From Anolis sagrei (lineage: Eukaryota > Chordata > Lepidosauria > Squamata > Anolidae), in contig NC_090034.1 of NCBI RefSeq assembly GCF_037176765.1, forward strand, positions 91,748,500 to 91,812,499: 64,000 nt of DNA, read 5' to 3'. The position numbers and the translations under genes were made by a program. The notes under the pieces are model-generated. The model saw only the letters and a list, made by a program, of their open reading frames with translations. It ran no database searches and was not told the origin of the DNA. This document shows positions 37,410 through 49,639 of the stretch, one piece after another (position 1 is the stretch's first letter; the number at the start of each line of letters is the position of its first letter).

Positions 37410-38310
37410 AATGAGGAGGAACCTACAAACAATAATCATCAAGTTTGCAGATGACACCAAATTGGGAAGGATTGCCAATACTCCAGAATACAGAAGCAGA
37501 ATTCAAAATTATCTTAACAGATTAGACAGATGAACGGCCAAAACTAACAAACTGAAGTAAACCAGGGACAAATGCAAGATACTCCACTTAGGCAGAAGAA
37601 ATGAAATGCAAAGATACAGAATGGCCTGACAGCAGTATATGTGAAAAAGATCTTGTAGTCCTTGTGGACAACAAGTTAAACATGAGCCAACAATGTCATG
37701 CGGCAGCTTTAAAAGCCAATGGGATTTTGGTCTGCATAAATAGGAATATAGTGTCTAGATTCAGTGAAGTCATGCTGCCCATTTATTCTGCCTTGGTCAC
37801 ACCACACTTTGAATACTGTGTCCATTTTTGGGCACCGCAATTGAAGGGAGATGTTGACAAGCTGGAAGGGGTCCAAAGGAGGGTGACTAAAATTGTCAAG
37901 GGTCTGGAGAACAAGCCCTATGAGGAGCTGATTAAAGAGCTGGATATGTAACCTTCAGAAGAGAAGGCTAAGAGGAGATATGATGAGGGCCATGTATAAA
38001 TATGTGAGAAGTCATAGGGAGGAGGGAGCAGGCTTGTTTTCTGCTGCCCTGGAGACTAGGACGCAGAACAATGGCTTCAAACTACAGGAAAGGAGATTCC
38101 AGGAAAGGAGAAGAACTTCCTGATTGTGAGAGCTGTTCATCAGTGGAACTCTGCTCCAGAGTGTGATGGAGGCTCCTTTGGAGACTTTTAAACAGAGGCT
38201 CAATGGCCATTTTCAGGGGTGCTTTGAATGCAATTTTCCTGCTTCTTGGCAGCTTGTTGGACTGGATGGCCCACAAGGTCTCTTCCAACTCTTTGATTCT
38301 AAGGAAAGGC
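37410..38310 (+). mobile_element. CR1-group LINE, 3' third
   Basis: Starts in the reverse transcriptase (KFADDTKLGRIAN), continues with EKDLVVLVDNKLNMSQQCHA, PIYSALVTPHFEYCVHFWAP and QRRVTKIVKGLENKPYEELI, and ends with the GGACTGGATGGCCCACAAGG tail. Several stops and shifts. An internal stretch of about 116 codons (37601-37951) stays open. Confidence 0.85.
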
Positions 38311-38562
38311 TACAGGAGTTTGCTTTTGCCTACTGGGAAGGGCAACATTCAGTCACTTTTGTCCTGATGAGTTCATTGATGGCAAATTACTTTTGCGCTT
38401 TGAACTCTTTGTGCTGTAAATGAAATTAGCTGAAAACAAAGGGGGAAAGTTGGGAGGTGGAGAAGCTATTGACATTTTAAAAACATGCGAGAAAATAGGA
38501 TGACAGGATTCATTGGGATTGTCTATGCCAAATCAGGAGACTTGGAGAGTACAGAATGGTTT

Positions 38563-38688
38563 GTTGAAGGCTTTCATGGCTGGAATCACTGGGTTGTTGT
38601 AGGTTTTTTCGGGCTATATGGCCATGTTCTAGAGGCATTCTCTCCTGACGTTTCGCCTGCATGTTTGGCAAGCATCCTCACTACCTCC
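38563..38688 (-). mobile_element. Short Penelope-like insertion with 13-bp target duplication
   Basis: GTTGAAGGCTTTCATGGCTG to GGCAAGCATCCTCACTACC. TACAGAATGGTTT stands on both sides (38550-38562 and 38689-38701). Only the 3' end of the family was copied. Confidence 0.88.
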
Positions 38689-38699
38689 TACAGAATGGT

Positions 38700-39725
38700 T
38701 TCCTTTCATTCTCCTCCAATCCACCTTAACCTTAGTTGGACAGATGATGACAAGCATGGGCAATCTTAAAGTTGTGTTTTTATAAGAGATTCAGCTGTGT
38801 ACCCTGCTTCCAACTAAGAACAGACCTGACATATTAGGAATTCGTGCTGGAATTCAATTGGACATTAAGGAAACAAAACCAATGACATGAGATGATTTGC
38901 TTAACTTTAAAGTGGGTGGTGAAGACATCAATATAATTAAAGATGTTCTCTGCCTTGACTGATTCACAAATCAAAATGGGTACGGTAGTCAATAAATCAG
39001 AAGTCTAAGACTTGGAAGGGCAGACGTGAAAGAACTAAATAAGATTGTGAAGTGCAAAGACAGATCATTGAATACCAAGATATGTGTCATCACTGCCATT
39101 GGATGGGCAATTGGGGAGCGCAGGGGAGGGCCACTCCATGAGGAAGTCGCAGCTATATGCTTTTGCAACACTGACAAGAGCTCTCTCTGGCACAGAATAA
39201 TTTCTTTGCTGCCCTGACTGCTGCAAAGTAGGTTCTAACAACATTCTGTTGGGTTCATCCCGCGTCTTTCTCCACAATCACTTTAGTCATTTATCCAAAC
39301 ACTTCATAGCCAAGAGCTCCTCAGAAAATCAAGGAGTCCATTTTCTGCTTCCAGTTAAAGTGTCAGTCACCCAAGTCATCTCTCTGTTCTGCAGATTGAC
39401 CAGCACATCAACAGAATTACCAACTTTAGGAGCTGGAAAACCAAAAGGATTTGAGAAAACTGGTTTGTTCATCCAGGAAACCTGGATTTGTTCATTCAAA
39501 ACCTTTTAATATGCCCTATTGACAGGGATACAGGCAGTCCTCAAGTTACAAACATCCAAATTACAAATGACTCAATGAAGAACGAGGCTGAGACAACAGG
39601 AAATGAAAGATATCTACCTCTTAGCATGGGGAAAAGGTGTCTTCACTGAAACTTTCTCACCAATTCTTGTTTTCACAAGAAGCTACGTTTTCCAAAATCC
39701 AGTTCTTACAGAGACAGAAAATGAG
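38700..39725. other. Intergenic stretch, nothing recognised
   Basis: No supported exon and no clear repeat; perhaps old transposon sequence. Confidence 0.4.
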
Positions 39726-39734
39726 GTGAAAATT

Positions 39735-40500
39735 ATTTATTTATTTACCATATTTGTACCCCACTCTTTTCACCCCAAGGAAACTCAAGAGTGGCCTTAC
39801 ACGTTGGCAACAATTTATTGCCATAAAAACAACATATAATTAAACATTTACATTAAAACCAAAAAATTAAAACATCTAACATTACACCAATTATTAAAAA
39901 CCACGCAGCCTAAGATCGTAATCTAGAGCCATTCCAGTTGTCATTGCACAAATTCTGTATTCATTTGTTGCACTACAATTACTATCCAAAGGTTTGGTTC
40001 CATAGCCATGTTTTTACTTTTTTCTGAAGGCCAGAAGGGAAGGAGCTGATCACTGGGGAGGGAGTTCCACAGACAAGGGATCACCACTGATTAGGCCCTG
40101 TCTTTCTTCCCCACCAACTGCCCCTGCAAAGGGGGTGGAACTGAGAGTAGAGCCACCCCAGAAGATCTTAATCTCCGAGATAGTTCATAGAGGGAGATAT
40201 GGGTTATTGTAGGTTTTTTCGGGCTATATGGCCATGTTCTAAAGGCATTTTCTCTTGACGTTTTGCCTGCATCTATGGCAAGCATCTTCGGAGGTAACTC
40301 ACTACCTCTGAGGATGCTTGCCATAGATGCAGGCGAAAGGTCAGGAGAAAATGCCTTTAGAACATGGCCATATAGCCCGAAAAAACCTACAACAATCCAG
40401 TGATTCCAGCCATGAAAGCCTTCGACAATACAGAGGGAGATATGTTGGAACAGGTAAGTTGGGCCATAAATCTTCTTAACGGGCACAGATAGCAAGACAA
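39735..40500 (-). mobile_element. L2-group LINE 3' fragment interrupted by a Penelope-like fold-back
   Basis: 39740-39800 is the tail (CCCACTCTTTTCACCCCAAGG). 39990-40188 is the coding end on the minus strand with GGGAGGGAGTTCCACAGACA, continued after the insertion at 40445. The insertion occupies 40202-40431. Confidence 0.75.
40202..40431. mobile_element. Penelope-like palindrome with 13-bp target duplication
   Basis: Left arm (about 40203-40300) and right arm (about 40312-40400) are close complements: GGTTTTTTCGGGCTATATGG against CCATATAGCCCGAAAAAACC, and GCATCTATGGCAAGCATC against GATGCTTGCCATAGATGC. Target duplication AGAGGGAGATATG at 40189-40201 and 40432-40444. A hairpin of nearly 100 bp could form. 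Confidence 0.9.
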
Positions 40501-40541
40501 ACACCACAGGGGCCATCAGTCTTCCCTATGCTATCCACCTA

Positions 40542-40572
40542 TTAGATAGATAGATAGATAGATCGATCGATC
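40542..40572. repeat. (GATA)n/(GATC)n microsatellite
   Basis: GATAGATAGATAGATAGATC run next to an unclassified repeat. Confidence 0.85.
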
Positions 40573-41589
40573 TACACTTAAAAATGTACCTGTTCTGACT
40601 TACATACAAATTCAACTTAAAAACAAACCTACAGAACCTATCTTGTTTGTAACTCGGGGATTGCCTGTATATACTCCCATCTTGGAGATCATTTAACAAG
40701 GTACCCCAATAGTTCCCCAACGTTCACATCTTGGCTGCTGCTGCAATCAAAAATCTGGTGGACATAACTGGATCAAGTTAACACACAACCCCTTTTTAGT
40801 TAACCAGGTTTCAGTTACACATTCAAGGTGAGTGGTTGTTCAGGATCAAACATCTCTTCTTAGCCTGACTTGACATTAAGACATGACCTGATGGAGTCCT
40901 ATGAGGGTAGCCAGAAATCTGTTGGTTTGATGGTGAACCAGAAGGAGAAGTGGCCACAAGATGTCCCTCTTCCCTCCACTGACATAGCTCCTCTTGTTCA
41001 CTATGTAAATGCAATGCCAGTGTATATTTTGAACACATTTTTGGCTGACCAGTAGCACAGAACAAACATCAGGATTGTTTATAGCGCTTTACCAATGTCT
41101 ATATCTTTGCACGTTTTTGGTGTGGTCGACAAACTGGAGAAAAAATCTTATGAGTGTTGTCCTTCACTACCTAGGGTGCTCAGTCCTATTGAACCTGTGA
41201 GAACTTCTGAGTTGGAACACATAGGATTTCACTGTGAAGGAATTGAAAACCATATCAACTATATTGGATTCCAAAATGGGTTAACATTTGGATGAGAATG
41301 ATTTTATAAACACCGCTTACAGCTACAGCTCAAGGACAGTCAAGGATATAGACTTGTAACCTACAGGTTTTTATTTATTTATTTAGAGCATTTAAACCCC
41401 GCACTTCAGCTATAAAGACTCTCAGGTCAGTTTACAACACATTAATTTGTTCTCGGGCTTACAATCTATTGCACAGTCCAACAACAACAAAACATTTTTT
41501 TTTGTGTCTTGGTTTTTTCAGCCTGTTCCTGGGGTTATTTGGTGTGCTGTTTCAGAAAATGATATGAGATAGATGTTACGAGCTGAGTG

Positions 41590-42360
41590 TCCTTTATTCA
41601 AAATACTTGATATTAGATATATTTTGGGGTGTTTTTTTTATTTTGGAACAATTGTCTTTGCATATATGTGCATAATGAGATATCTTGGAGATGGGCAGCA
41701 AGTCTAAACATAAAATCCATTTATTTATTATTTATTTATTTATTTCTGTCACTTTTACCCCGCCCTTCTCACCCCCAGGGGGGGACTCAGGGCGGCTTAC
41801 AGAGGAAGACACAATTTGATGCCTTTGTCACATATACATACATATATAAGCAGTTACAAATTAAAAATTAAAATCATCAATACACAACAATACAATAACA
41901 CAATAGTAGACTAATCCTGAGCTCAGCGTTCGGAGTTTCGTAAATCCATTCCGTCTCGTCAGATTCCAGCTCGTCATCAGGTCTTTCTTTAGCTGCCAGG
42001 GTGTCCAAATGCCTGGTCCCATATCCAGGTTTTCAACTTTTTCCTAAATGAAAGAAGGGACGTTGCCGATCTAATCTCCCCGGGGAGTGAATTCCACAGG
42101 TGGGGGGCCACCACCGAGAAGGCCCTGCTACTCGTCCCCGCCAATCTCACTTGTGATAAAGGCGGGGTCGAGAGCAGGGCCTCCCCAGAGGATCTTAGGT
42201 TCCGAGGTGGGACATTTATGTTACATATACGCCTTATACCTGAAGGTAATGTTATACGATATTTTAAATATTTTTTTGCTGAAACAAAATTTGTGTACAC
42301 TGAATAATCAGAAGCAAAAGTGTCCCATATGGATAATTTTGGAGTATTTTAGATTTTGAA
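41590..42360. mobile_element. DNA-transposon MITE interrupted by an L2-group LINE
   Basis: Outer arms 41590-41716 and 42216-42360 belong to the family at 4145 (TTATTCAAAATACTTGATAT left, TTTTGGAGTATTTTAGATTT right). 41717-42215 is a minus-strand L2 fragment whose frame reads SSRAFSVVAPHLWNSLPGEI then RSATSLLSFRKKLKTWI, ending with the CACCCCCAGGGGGGGACTCA tail. A further L2 tail is at 41370-41440. Confidence 0.7.
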
Positions 42361-42557
42361 TAAGTGATGCTCACCCAGTACTTGCTTTCGGGTCACCCCA
42401 ACATATGGCTAAACTGTCATGGGATTCTCTTGGTTAGATTGGTTCAGAGGAGATTTATGGTTGCCTACTAAGGCTGAGAGAATGTAATTTGCCCAAAGCC
42501 ACTCCGTGGGTTTCCATGGATGAGTAGGATTCCTGTGGTCCTAATCCAACAGCGTAG

Positions 42558-42800
42558 GAGCCCCCGGTGACGCACTGGGTTAAACCTTGTGCTGGCAGGA
42601 CTGAAGACCGACAGGTGGGAGGTTTGGATCAGAGGAGAGTGTGGATGAACTCCTCCTGTCAGGTGCAGCTCCCCATGTGGGGACATGAGAGAAGCTTCCC
42701 ACAAAACATCTGGCTGTCCCCTGGGCAACGTCCTTGCAAATGGCCAATTTTCTCACACCAGAAGCGACTTGCAGTTTCTCAAGTCGCTCCTGACATAGAA
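42558..42800 (+). mobile_element. tRNA-derived SINE
   Basis: GGAGCCCCCGGTGACGCACT head, GCTGGCAGGACTGAAGACCG, and CACACCAGAAGCGACTTGCA at the right. Same family as 32327-32571. A MIR-like SINE fragment precedes it (42450-42530). Confidence 0.82.
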
Positions 42801-43079
42801 AAAAAATCCAATAGTAATGGCTACATTACACTAGTTTTCTTTGGAGATATTGAGTTTCTCCTGAACTTCTGTACTAAGAAATTTTGGCTCACATTAAGCT
42901 GAATAATGAATGTTTACTGTATGGATTGTAAGGGCTAAAAGCTGTAGGTGATAAATACTTGACATCATTCTACAATAGGAAAATACACAAGCTTGAATCA
43001 ACAGGTGTATTCAGTGTTGTTCATATTTGCAATTGGAGAGAGGGTACTTTTGTTCTCAGGAATTGTGGTCTGAAATTCT

Positions 43080-43375
43080 TTGTTTACTAAAATAATTATA
43101 ATAACAACGGGGACTCGGAGCGGCTTACATGAGGCCAAGCCCAAACAACAAATTACAATACAATAAAATACAAATTACAATATAATAAACAACATAACAT
43201 TAAAGTATAAACCATATATGCATATAAACAATATACACAAAATATTAAAAAAAGAAAAGCAGTAAACCAAACATAATGACAGTGAGCAGGCCGCATGTAC
43301 ATAAAATGATTTAAAACCTCAGGGTGAGATAAAGGGGCAGGAAATTTATTCCTCACACAATTCAGCCCTGCTTTA
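43080..43375 (-). mobile_element. L2-group LINE 3' tail and UTR
   Basis: AACGGGGACTCGGAGCGGCTTAC on the left and AT-rich UTR with GTGAGCAGGCCGCATGTACA to the right, parallel to 30480-30640. Confidence 0.55.
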
Positions 43376-43791
43376 ATGAGTATAGGTTGCCAGAACCCAG
43401 GTCAATAATAAATTGCCATTGCTTTCCTGAGGCTGAAAGAGTGTGGATTGAACCAGTATTTAAACCTGAGTTTCTTGGGAGACCTAGTCCTGCATCCAAC
43501 CAACATACTGCCCTGACTTTCATGGTTAAATTTATAAGAATCCAAACCTGGATGTCTGAAAAGGTGAGCACTCAAAAGTGAATGGATCCCACTTCTTTTG
43601 CATTTAATTCTTCTCTTTTCTTAATTTCAGGTTCTTTCTATCCCATTTATGAAGAAATTTGCTCATGTTGGTAAATTCAGATCCAAATAGGGCCAAACGC
43701 AGTTCTCACCTTGTCCATACTCTCTAACATTTCAGCTAGGACACATGACCAAACAACACAAGAAAGTAACCAAGATGGCAAAAATTATTGA

Positions 43792-44093
43792 CTAGCCGTC
43801 CCCTGCCACACATTGCTGTGGCCCAATCTGTATATATGTGTTTTGTGTGTGTGTATATTTGTGTATATGTGTTTCGTGTGTGTGTGTGGTTTTGTGCATG
43901 CATTGTAATGTATTTTTGGGTTGTTGTTTTTTACTTTTTAAATACCTTTTGCTGTGTTTTTCAGTGTTTTTATGAGTGATGGTCACTTGTTGGTCTGATA
44001 CGTGTATTGTGTCCAAATTTGGTGTCAATTCGTCCAGTGGTTTTTGAGTTATGTTAATCTCACAAACGAACATTACATTTTTATTTATATAGA
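43792..44093 (-). mobile_element. Short Helitron, copy 1
   Basis: On the minus strand it starts TCTATATAAATAAAAATGTA and ends in CTAG, preceded by a hairpin from the GCCACAGCAATGTGTGGC stretch; host A and T flank it as Helitrons require. It carries no replicase. The sister copy lies in HAMP intron 1. Confidence 0.8.
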
Positions 44094-44099
44094 TGAATG

Positions 44100-45770
44100 C
44101 ACATGAAATGAGAGTCAGCAGCAGTTTGCTTTTGACTGAACCTACTGGAAAGAGCAACTTTCTGCCCTCGAGTTCAAATGACTTTTGCACTTCAAGCTCA
44201 GTTTACAGCAATGAAAGTAGTGAAGTCAAGGCAGCTGGAAGGTATACTAGCCATTAGGCTTGTGCACAGATTCGGTTTGGTTGGTTCCCTTTGGCCAATC
44301 CAGCATGTTTGACTGGCCACAACAGTAAGGGCTCAGCCACCGTAGGGTTTTTTTGGGGTTTTTTTTTTTTTTGGCCAAAACAGGCGACACGGCAGCGGGT
44401 CATGGCTTCTCCTCTGCTATTCGGCATCACGCTGCAAGTGAAAAGGTTTCTTTGTGAGCCTTGCCTGTTGGGCCAATCAGAACAGAAGAATGCTGTGATG
44501 TGTCCTACACAAGTGGTGCCTATTTAATGGGCCATCAATAGAGCAGAGGAGAGCTTCTCAAAGTGTATCTAAAAGCCTTATTGTCTTCCTTGCTACCCCA
44601 AGCATTTCCACACACACACACACACACAGATTCCCTCAATGTGCAAAGATTATTTTGCATGCTCGCCTTCCTTGTGGTGGGAGTATTCTTGCCAATCCTG
44701 CACCACTTGCCCCATACAAGCCACCAGCTCCTTTTTCCTTGTTTGTTCTGCTGCTAGACTTAGGGCGGGGTGGCCAGCCAACCACTCCACCCCCTGCAGC
44801 CATCCTGGGGGTTTCCTTCCCCCTCCTCCCCTTTCCTTCATTGGCTCTTTGTGGGGTGGGGTGCCAAGCCAAGCACTCCGCCCCTGACCTGAAGTCACCT
44901 TCCCTTTGTCCCTGAGCCGCTCTATTGCCCTTTTTTGGGGCTGCCATCACCGCCTTGCTTCTTTGAATCAGTGAAGCTGATGGCTTGCTCTGAACCACTA
45001 AGACTGAAAATAATATGCTCCAAAAACATGTCGTCCCCTCCCAGATTTCCCACAATACATACACAATACAGACAAGACCCCCCCCCCCCCCAGTTAATGA
45101 TAGAGGAGTGTTGTTTTTCTAATAAGGGGACAATGCTTGCTTGCCACTGCTGGCCTCTTCCAGTAAGTTTTGTGAGAACAAGAAACGCAAAAACTTTAGA
45201 AGAAGTTGCTTGCTGTTGGTTTTTTATTAGCCAGGAAGAAAGTGTAATAGTGAGGCTGTGACTCTGGGCTGTGATATGTGGAAGTGTATCTTTGGCATTT
45301 GGCAGGAAAGAATGGTGGGGACAATGGGGAGATACCTTTTAGGGAATTTTTGAAGATTTTATTTCTAAAAGGAAAATAAATTCCTAAAAATCAGGGGATG
45401 ACCCAAACGTTAAGAATCATGGTGGGCTAACAGTGGTTGATGTTGACCTCCAATTCTGGTCATTTTCATCCTGATAGCCCTAAAAATGATGGGAAGGGGA
45501 GCACAGGAAGCCCCCCATTGCAACCAATGGGCCAAATCTAGCCTTATTTTTCCACTGTGGAATGAAAACAATTATTTGGCTACCCACCCATTTTCGGGAG
45601 GCATGTGAAAACGGATTTGGGGGTCTTCCGAAATTTGGACAGCAGAAACGGATTGAGGTTCAGCCAAAAAGCACAAGACTACTAGCCATAGTACAGACTC
45701 TTTTAATGTGTTTTCTGCGGTCATTTGTATAAAAGTGTTTTGTTTGGCGATACCAGGTAAACATGAAGGT
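44100..45770. other. Intergenic stretch with homopolymer and CA runs, no gene
   Basis: Poly-T at 44354-44372, (CA)n at 44610-44628, poly-C at 45079-45092. No supported exon; the proline/arginine-rich frames around 44650-45060 are chance frames in GC-rich DNA. Confidence 0.45.
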
Positions 45771-45774
45771 AAAG

Positions 45775-46015
45775 CTTTTCCCCTGACATTAAGTCCAGTT
45801 GTTTCCAACTCGGGGGGGGGGGGGGTGTTCATCTCCATTTCTAAGCTGAAGAGCTGGTGTTGTCCAAAGACACCTCCAAGGTCATGTGGCCGGCATGACT
45901 GCATGGAGCGCCGTTACCCTCCTGCCGAGGCGGTACCTATTGATCTACTCACATTTGCATGTTTTCAAACTGCTAAGTTGGCAGAAGCTGGGGCTGACAG
46001 TGGAAGCTCACATGC
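45775..46015 (-). mobile_element. Lizard-type tRNA SINE, partial
   Basis: GACATTAAGTCCAGTTGTTTC, CACCTCCAAGGTCATGTGGC and GCAGAAGCTGGGGCTGACAG; the tRNA head is missing. A G-run is at 45812-45825. Confidence 0.8.
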
Positions 46016-46019
46016 ATAA

Positions 46020-46645
46020 AAACATATGCACTTTCAGGAGCTTCCTTTGGGACTGGGTGAAAACACATTTTCCTCCTCATCCCTCTGCATTCCCTTGCCC
46101 TCTTTTGCACCACCTCCTCCCTGATGCTCACCTCTACAGCATATAGTAGCACCGTCCTTGAGCTTCTTTGAAAACAAATGCACTGACACCCCTCCACCCA
46201 GCAAAGGGCACAGAAGGACAGGCTGCCCGGAGGAATGGCGGTACTCGCAAGTGCTTGGCTAGCCTGCCTGTCGCCTGTCCGTTGCTGTGCCCGGCGCCAT
46301 CCGTAATCTGTGATGTTGGCTGTCACTATCTGTGCCCTAGTTTTCGGAGCAGGGGTGGCGTGAAGAGAGGCGGGAAAGAGAGAGACATATAGGGAAAGGG
46401 CAAAGAGGGTTATGTTGCAACCTTCCCTGCCGTGTTTGAGCATCACACAGCAAGGTCCCTTGACCTGTCTTTTGGCAAACAGCTTGAGGCCTAGGTCTCA
46501 GGAGAGGAGAGATGCTCAAGAGGACAGCGAGTTTTGGTGTTACTTTTTTTTTTTAGTCCCCCAGTAACATGACGTACTTTACATTCAATCTAATGTTGGT
46601 AATTTAAACACAATAACAGCTAAAATAACTTTTATTCTACTGACT
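46020..46645. other. Intergenic stretch, nothing recognised
   Basis: No exon or family could be supported. Confidence 0.4.
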
Positions 46646-46649
46646 GCAT

Positions 46650-47455
46650 AGGGAAGCTGATGACGAAACACAACCTACAAACTATCTACAGGCCCACTAA
46701 GAAAATCCAACAAATGCTATGTTCCGCAAAGGACAAGAGGGATCCTCTCACCTCTGCAGGAGTCTACCCTATACCATACAGCTGTGGATATGTCTGCATA
46801 GGGACCACCAAACACAGCATCGTCCAAACACGAATCAAGGAACGTGAAAGGCACTGCAGACTAACTCAACCAAAGAAATCAGCCATAGCAAAGTACCTGA
46901 TGAAGCAACCTGGACATAGCATATTATTTGAGAACACAGAAATGCTGGACCACTCTAACAACCACCATATCAGACTACACAGAGAAGCCACTGAAATCTA
47001 CAATCATGTGGATAATTTCAAAAGAAAGGAGGAAACCATGAAAATGAACATTTGGCTACCAGTATTTAAAAACTCTAAAATCAGAACAGTAAAGAAAGAG
47101 CAACACGCCAAAATGGGGAATTCTAGACAAGAAACAATCAGGGCCAGCAAACATCTCAACAAAAGGTTCCCGCAAGCAGGAAGCAGCCAAGCCTTAAAAC
47201 TGCAAGGCTTTTCGGTGCTAATCAAGGTGATCAATTGCAGCATTCTCACTTGCCTCAAGCAGACAAGTGTTCTTTCTGTCACCCTAGACATAAACTTCAC
47301 TTGCCTAGTTTCCAACAGGTCTCACAACCTCGGAGGATGCCTGTTATAAATGTGGGTGAAATGTCAGGAGACAATGCTTCTGGAACATGGCCATACAGCT
47401 CAGAAAATTCACAACAACCCAGTAATTCTGATCATGAAAGCCTTCGACAACACAT
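46650..47455 (+). mobile_element. Penelope-like retroelement fragment with GIY-YIG endonuclease
   Basis: An open frame (46660-47349) reads SAKDKRDPLTSAGVYPIPYS, then CGYVCIGTTKHSIVQTRIKE and HIRLHREATEIYNHVDNFKR. These are the GIY-YIG nuclease blocks at the C-terminus of Penelope-like elements: the GVY and YVCIG strands, the arginine helix and a downstream E. The GVYPIP..CG part is slightly altered from the usual GVYRIPC. After the coding part comes the 3' region shared by all other Penelope pieces in this window, ending CTTCGACAACACATAAAATA. Confidence 0.85.
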
Positions 47456-47724
47456 AAAATAGCTTTTGATTCCAATATGGACACAAGCCACTTCACCTAT
47501 TTCTATGAATGTTGAACCTTTTGCAGTTAGTATTTTCACATTCAAATGTTGTTGTTTTTTTTACAATGTCCAGAAATGGGGAGGTGATTTTCAGAATTTT
47601 CAGCCAGAGAGTTCTGGAACCTCTTCAAACTACAAACCCTGGGATATTGTCATGGCAGCAAAAGAGGGATCAGGATTGTGTTTCATGGTTTGAATACTGG
47701 ACTATGACTGGAGACGAGAATCTG

Positions 47725-47935
47725 AAAATTTATTTGAAATATTTATATTCTGCCCTTTTTATCCCAAAGGGGATTCAGTGTGGAGCAGAACATATATACG
47801 GTAAGCATTCCATGCCAGAACATAAATAACTAAAAATATGCACTAACACTAAAATCAGTTATATCTACTTTAAAATCAGCTGCTTAAAACCATCTCAAAA
47901 CACTATGCTGGCTCCGGTCAGTGGAGTAGGTTTCC
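47725..47935 (-). mobile_element. L2-group LINE 3' tail
   Basis: TATTTATATTCTGCCCTTTT and CAAAGGGGATTCAGTGTGGA, matching 22100-22330. Confidence 0.6.
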
Positions 47936-48555
47936 TATTATTGCATTTGACCGCATTTCCTTTTATGAACCTACACGATTCCTTCGATCTTCCAGAGAGG
48001 CCTTTCTCACACTCCTGTTTCCATCGCAAGTGCGACTTGTGGGGACGAGGGAGAGGGCCTTCTCTGTGGTGGCCCCTCGGCTCTGGAATTCACTCCCCAG
48101 ATAAATTAGGCAAGCCCCCACCCTGGCAGTCTTTAGGAAGAGCTTGAAAGCTCGGCTATTCCAGTGTGCCTTCAAGGAATGATGAACTGAATTATAACCC
48201 CTGACCTGACCAAACCCTGCAAAAAAAAAATGCTCTCAGAAGCACTTTATTTTCTACCTACTAGTGTAATTAAACCCTACTTTTGTCCCTCGGATCCCCT
48301 GTCCAGATACATTACATTGCCTTCTCACCCAGTGTTTTTAAACTTTTTAATTCTTGCTACTGGCACTGCCCACTGTGATTTATTTCCTGTATTTAAAACA
48401 TTGTTTGATGTGCTTATTTATATTGTTTCTTGTATTTTATTTTTATATTTTATTGTCATTGTATGTTGTTTATTTGCACTGCTGTATTGTTGGGCTTGAC
48501 CTCATGTAAGCTGCCCCAAGTTCCCTTGGGGAGATGGTGGCGGGGTATAAATAAA

Positions 48556-48594
<39 letters not shown>

Positions 48595-48595
48595 G
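47936..48595 (+). mobile_element. L2-group LINE 3' end with (TTA)n
   Basis: Encodes GRGRAFSVVAPRLWNSLPR-type ORF2 C-terminal residues around 48040-48110, then a 400-bp UTR, the tail GGGAGATGGTGGCGGGGTAT and AAATAAAG(TTA)n ending at 48592. Confidence 0.75.
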
Positions 48596-48639
48596 TGCAA
48601 ACAATAGCAAACAAAGAGACAGTGGAGCTGACGTAACAT

Positions 48640-48975
48640 AGAATCATAGAATCATTGAATCAAAGTGTTGGAAGAGACCTCATGGGCCATCCAGTCCAAC
48701 CCCCTGCCAAGAAGCAGGAATATTGCATTCAAATCACCCCTGACAGATGGCCATCCAGCCTCTGTTTAAAAGCTGAACGGCTCTCACAGTCAGGAAGTTC
48801 TTCTTCATGTTCAGATGGAATCTCCTTTCTTGTTGTTTGAAGCCATTGTTCCGCGTCCTAGTCTCCAGGAAAGCAGAAAACAAGCCTGCTCTCTCCTCCC
48901 TGTGGTTTCCTCTCGCATATTTATACATGGCTATCATATCTCCTCTCAGCCTTCTCTTCTTCAGGCTAAACTATA
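48640..48975 (-). mobile_element. CR1-group LINE 3' end
   Basis: Starts (on plus) with TAGAATCATAGAATCATTGA, the complement of the CR1 terminal repeat, and on the minus strand reads RRDMIAMYKYARGNHREERA, KQQERRFHLNMKKNFLTVRA. Closely related to 17980-18447. Confidence 0.82.
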
Positions 48976-48984
48976 TGTCAACAC

Positions 48985-49630
48985 TCTCTCATCCAAGTAA
49001 AAACAGAGCTGACCCTGGTTAGCTTCCAAAATCAAGAGTTCATATGACATTTGAAACCTAGATATCTCCCAGAATTTCATGAATGGTATTGTAAAGCAGT
49101 TGCCATTTCTTTTAAACATAATTCTAGTTTGTTGTCCCCTCTGAGGCATCTCTGACTGTAGCCCACGTATTGTTTGCTAGCAGAGAGGACCTCTTGGAGC
49201 TCATCTTGCCAAGGCCACCAGTCCTGGGCAGAGTGCAGGGAAAGGAAGGTGTGCTGCCTGGCGCCTTTGGGTCTGTACTTGGCCGACCGAGAGGAGCCAG
49301 GTCGGCTGGAGTCTGGCCAAAGCCCATCGGGGATAGGAGCAAAAGCAGCCAAAGGGCAAACAAATCATCCGCTCTGGGATCTGAGCAAACACATCTTCCA
49401 AGAGAATTGCATCCCTCCGTTCAGGCAAAGTAGCCGCCTCATGGTTTATCTGTCAGTGAACTCAGAAAACCGAGACTAGCAGGAGGTTTTCCAGTAACAT
49501 ACACATACCTACACACTCAGCCCCCACCCACATATTGCATGGTGTCTTAGTAAACTTGAGAAAGTTTTGCGACTCTCAAATTGCAACTCCCAGAATCTCC
49601 CAATCTACCAGTAATTTCTGAAAAGAAAAA
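48985..49630. other. Intergenic stretch, nothing recognised
   Basis: No supported gene or element. Confidence 0.4.
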
Positions 49631-49639
49631 AAAAATATT

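Noticed and set aside
37601-37951. 116-codon frame as a host gene
   Set aside because: It is the reverse-transcriptase C-terminus of a CR1 LINE.
46660-47349. 229-codon frame as a host GIY-YIG nuclease gene
   Set aside because: The flanking sequence matches many other Penelope-like fragments in the window.
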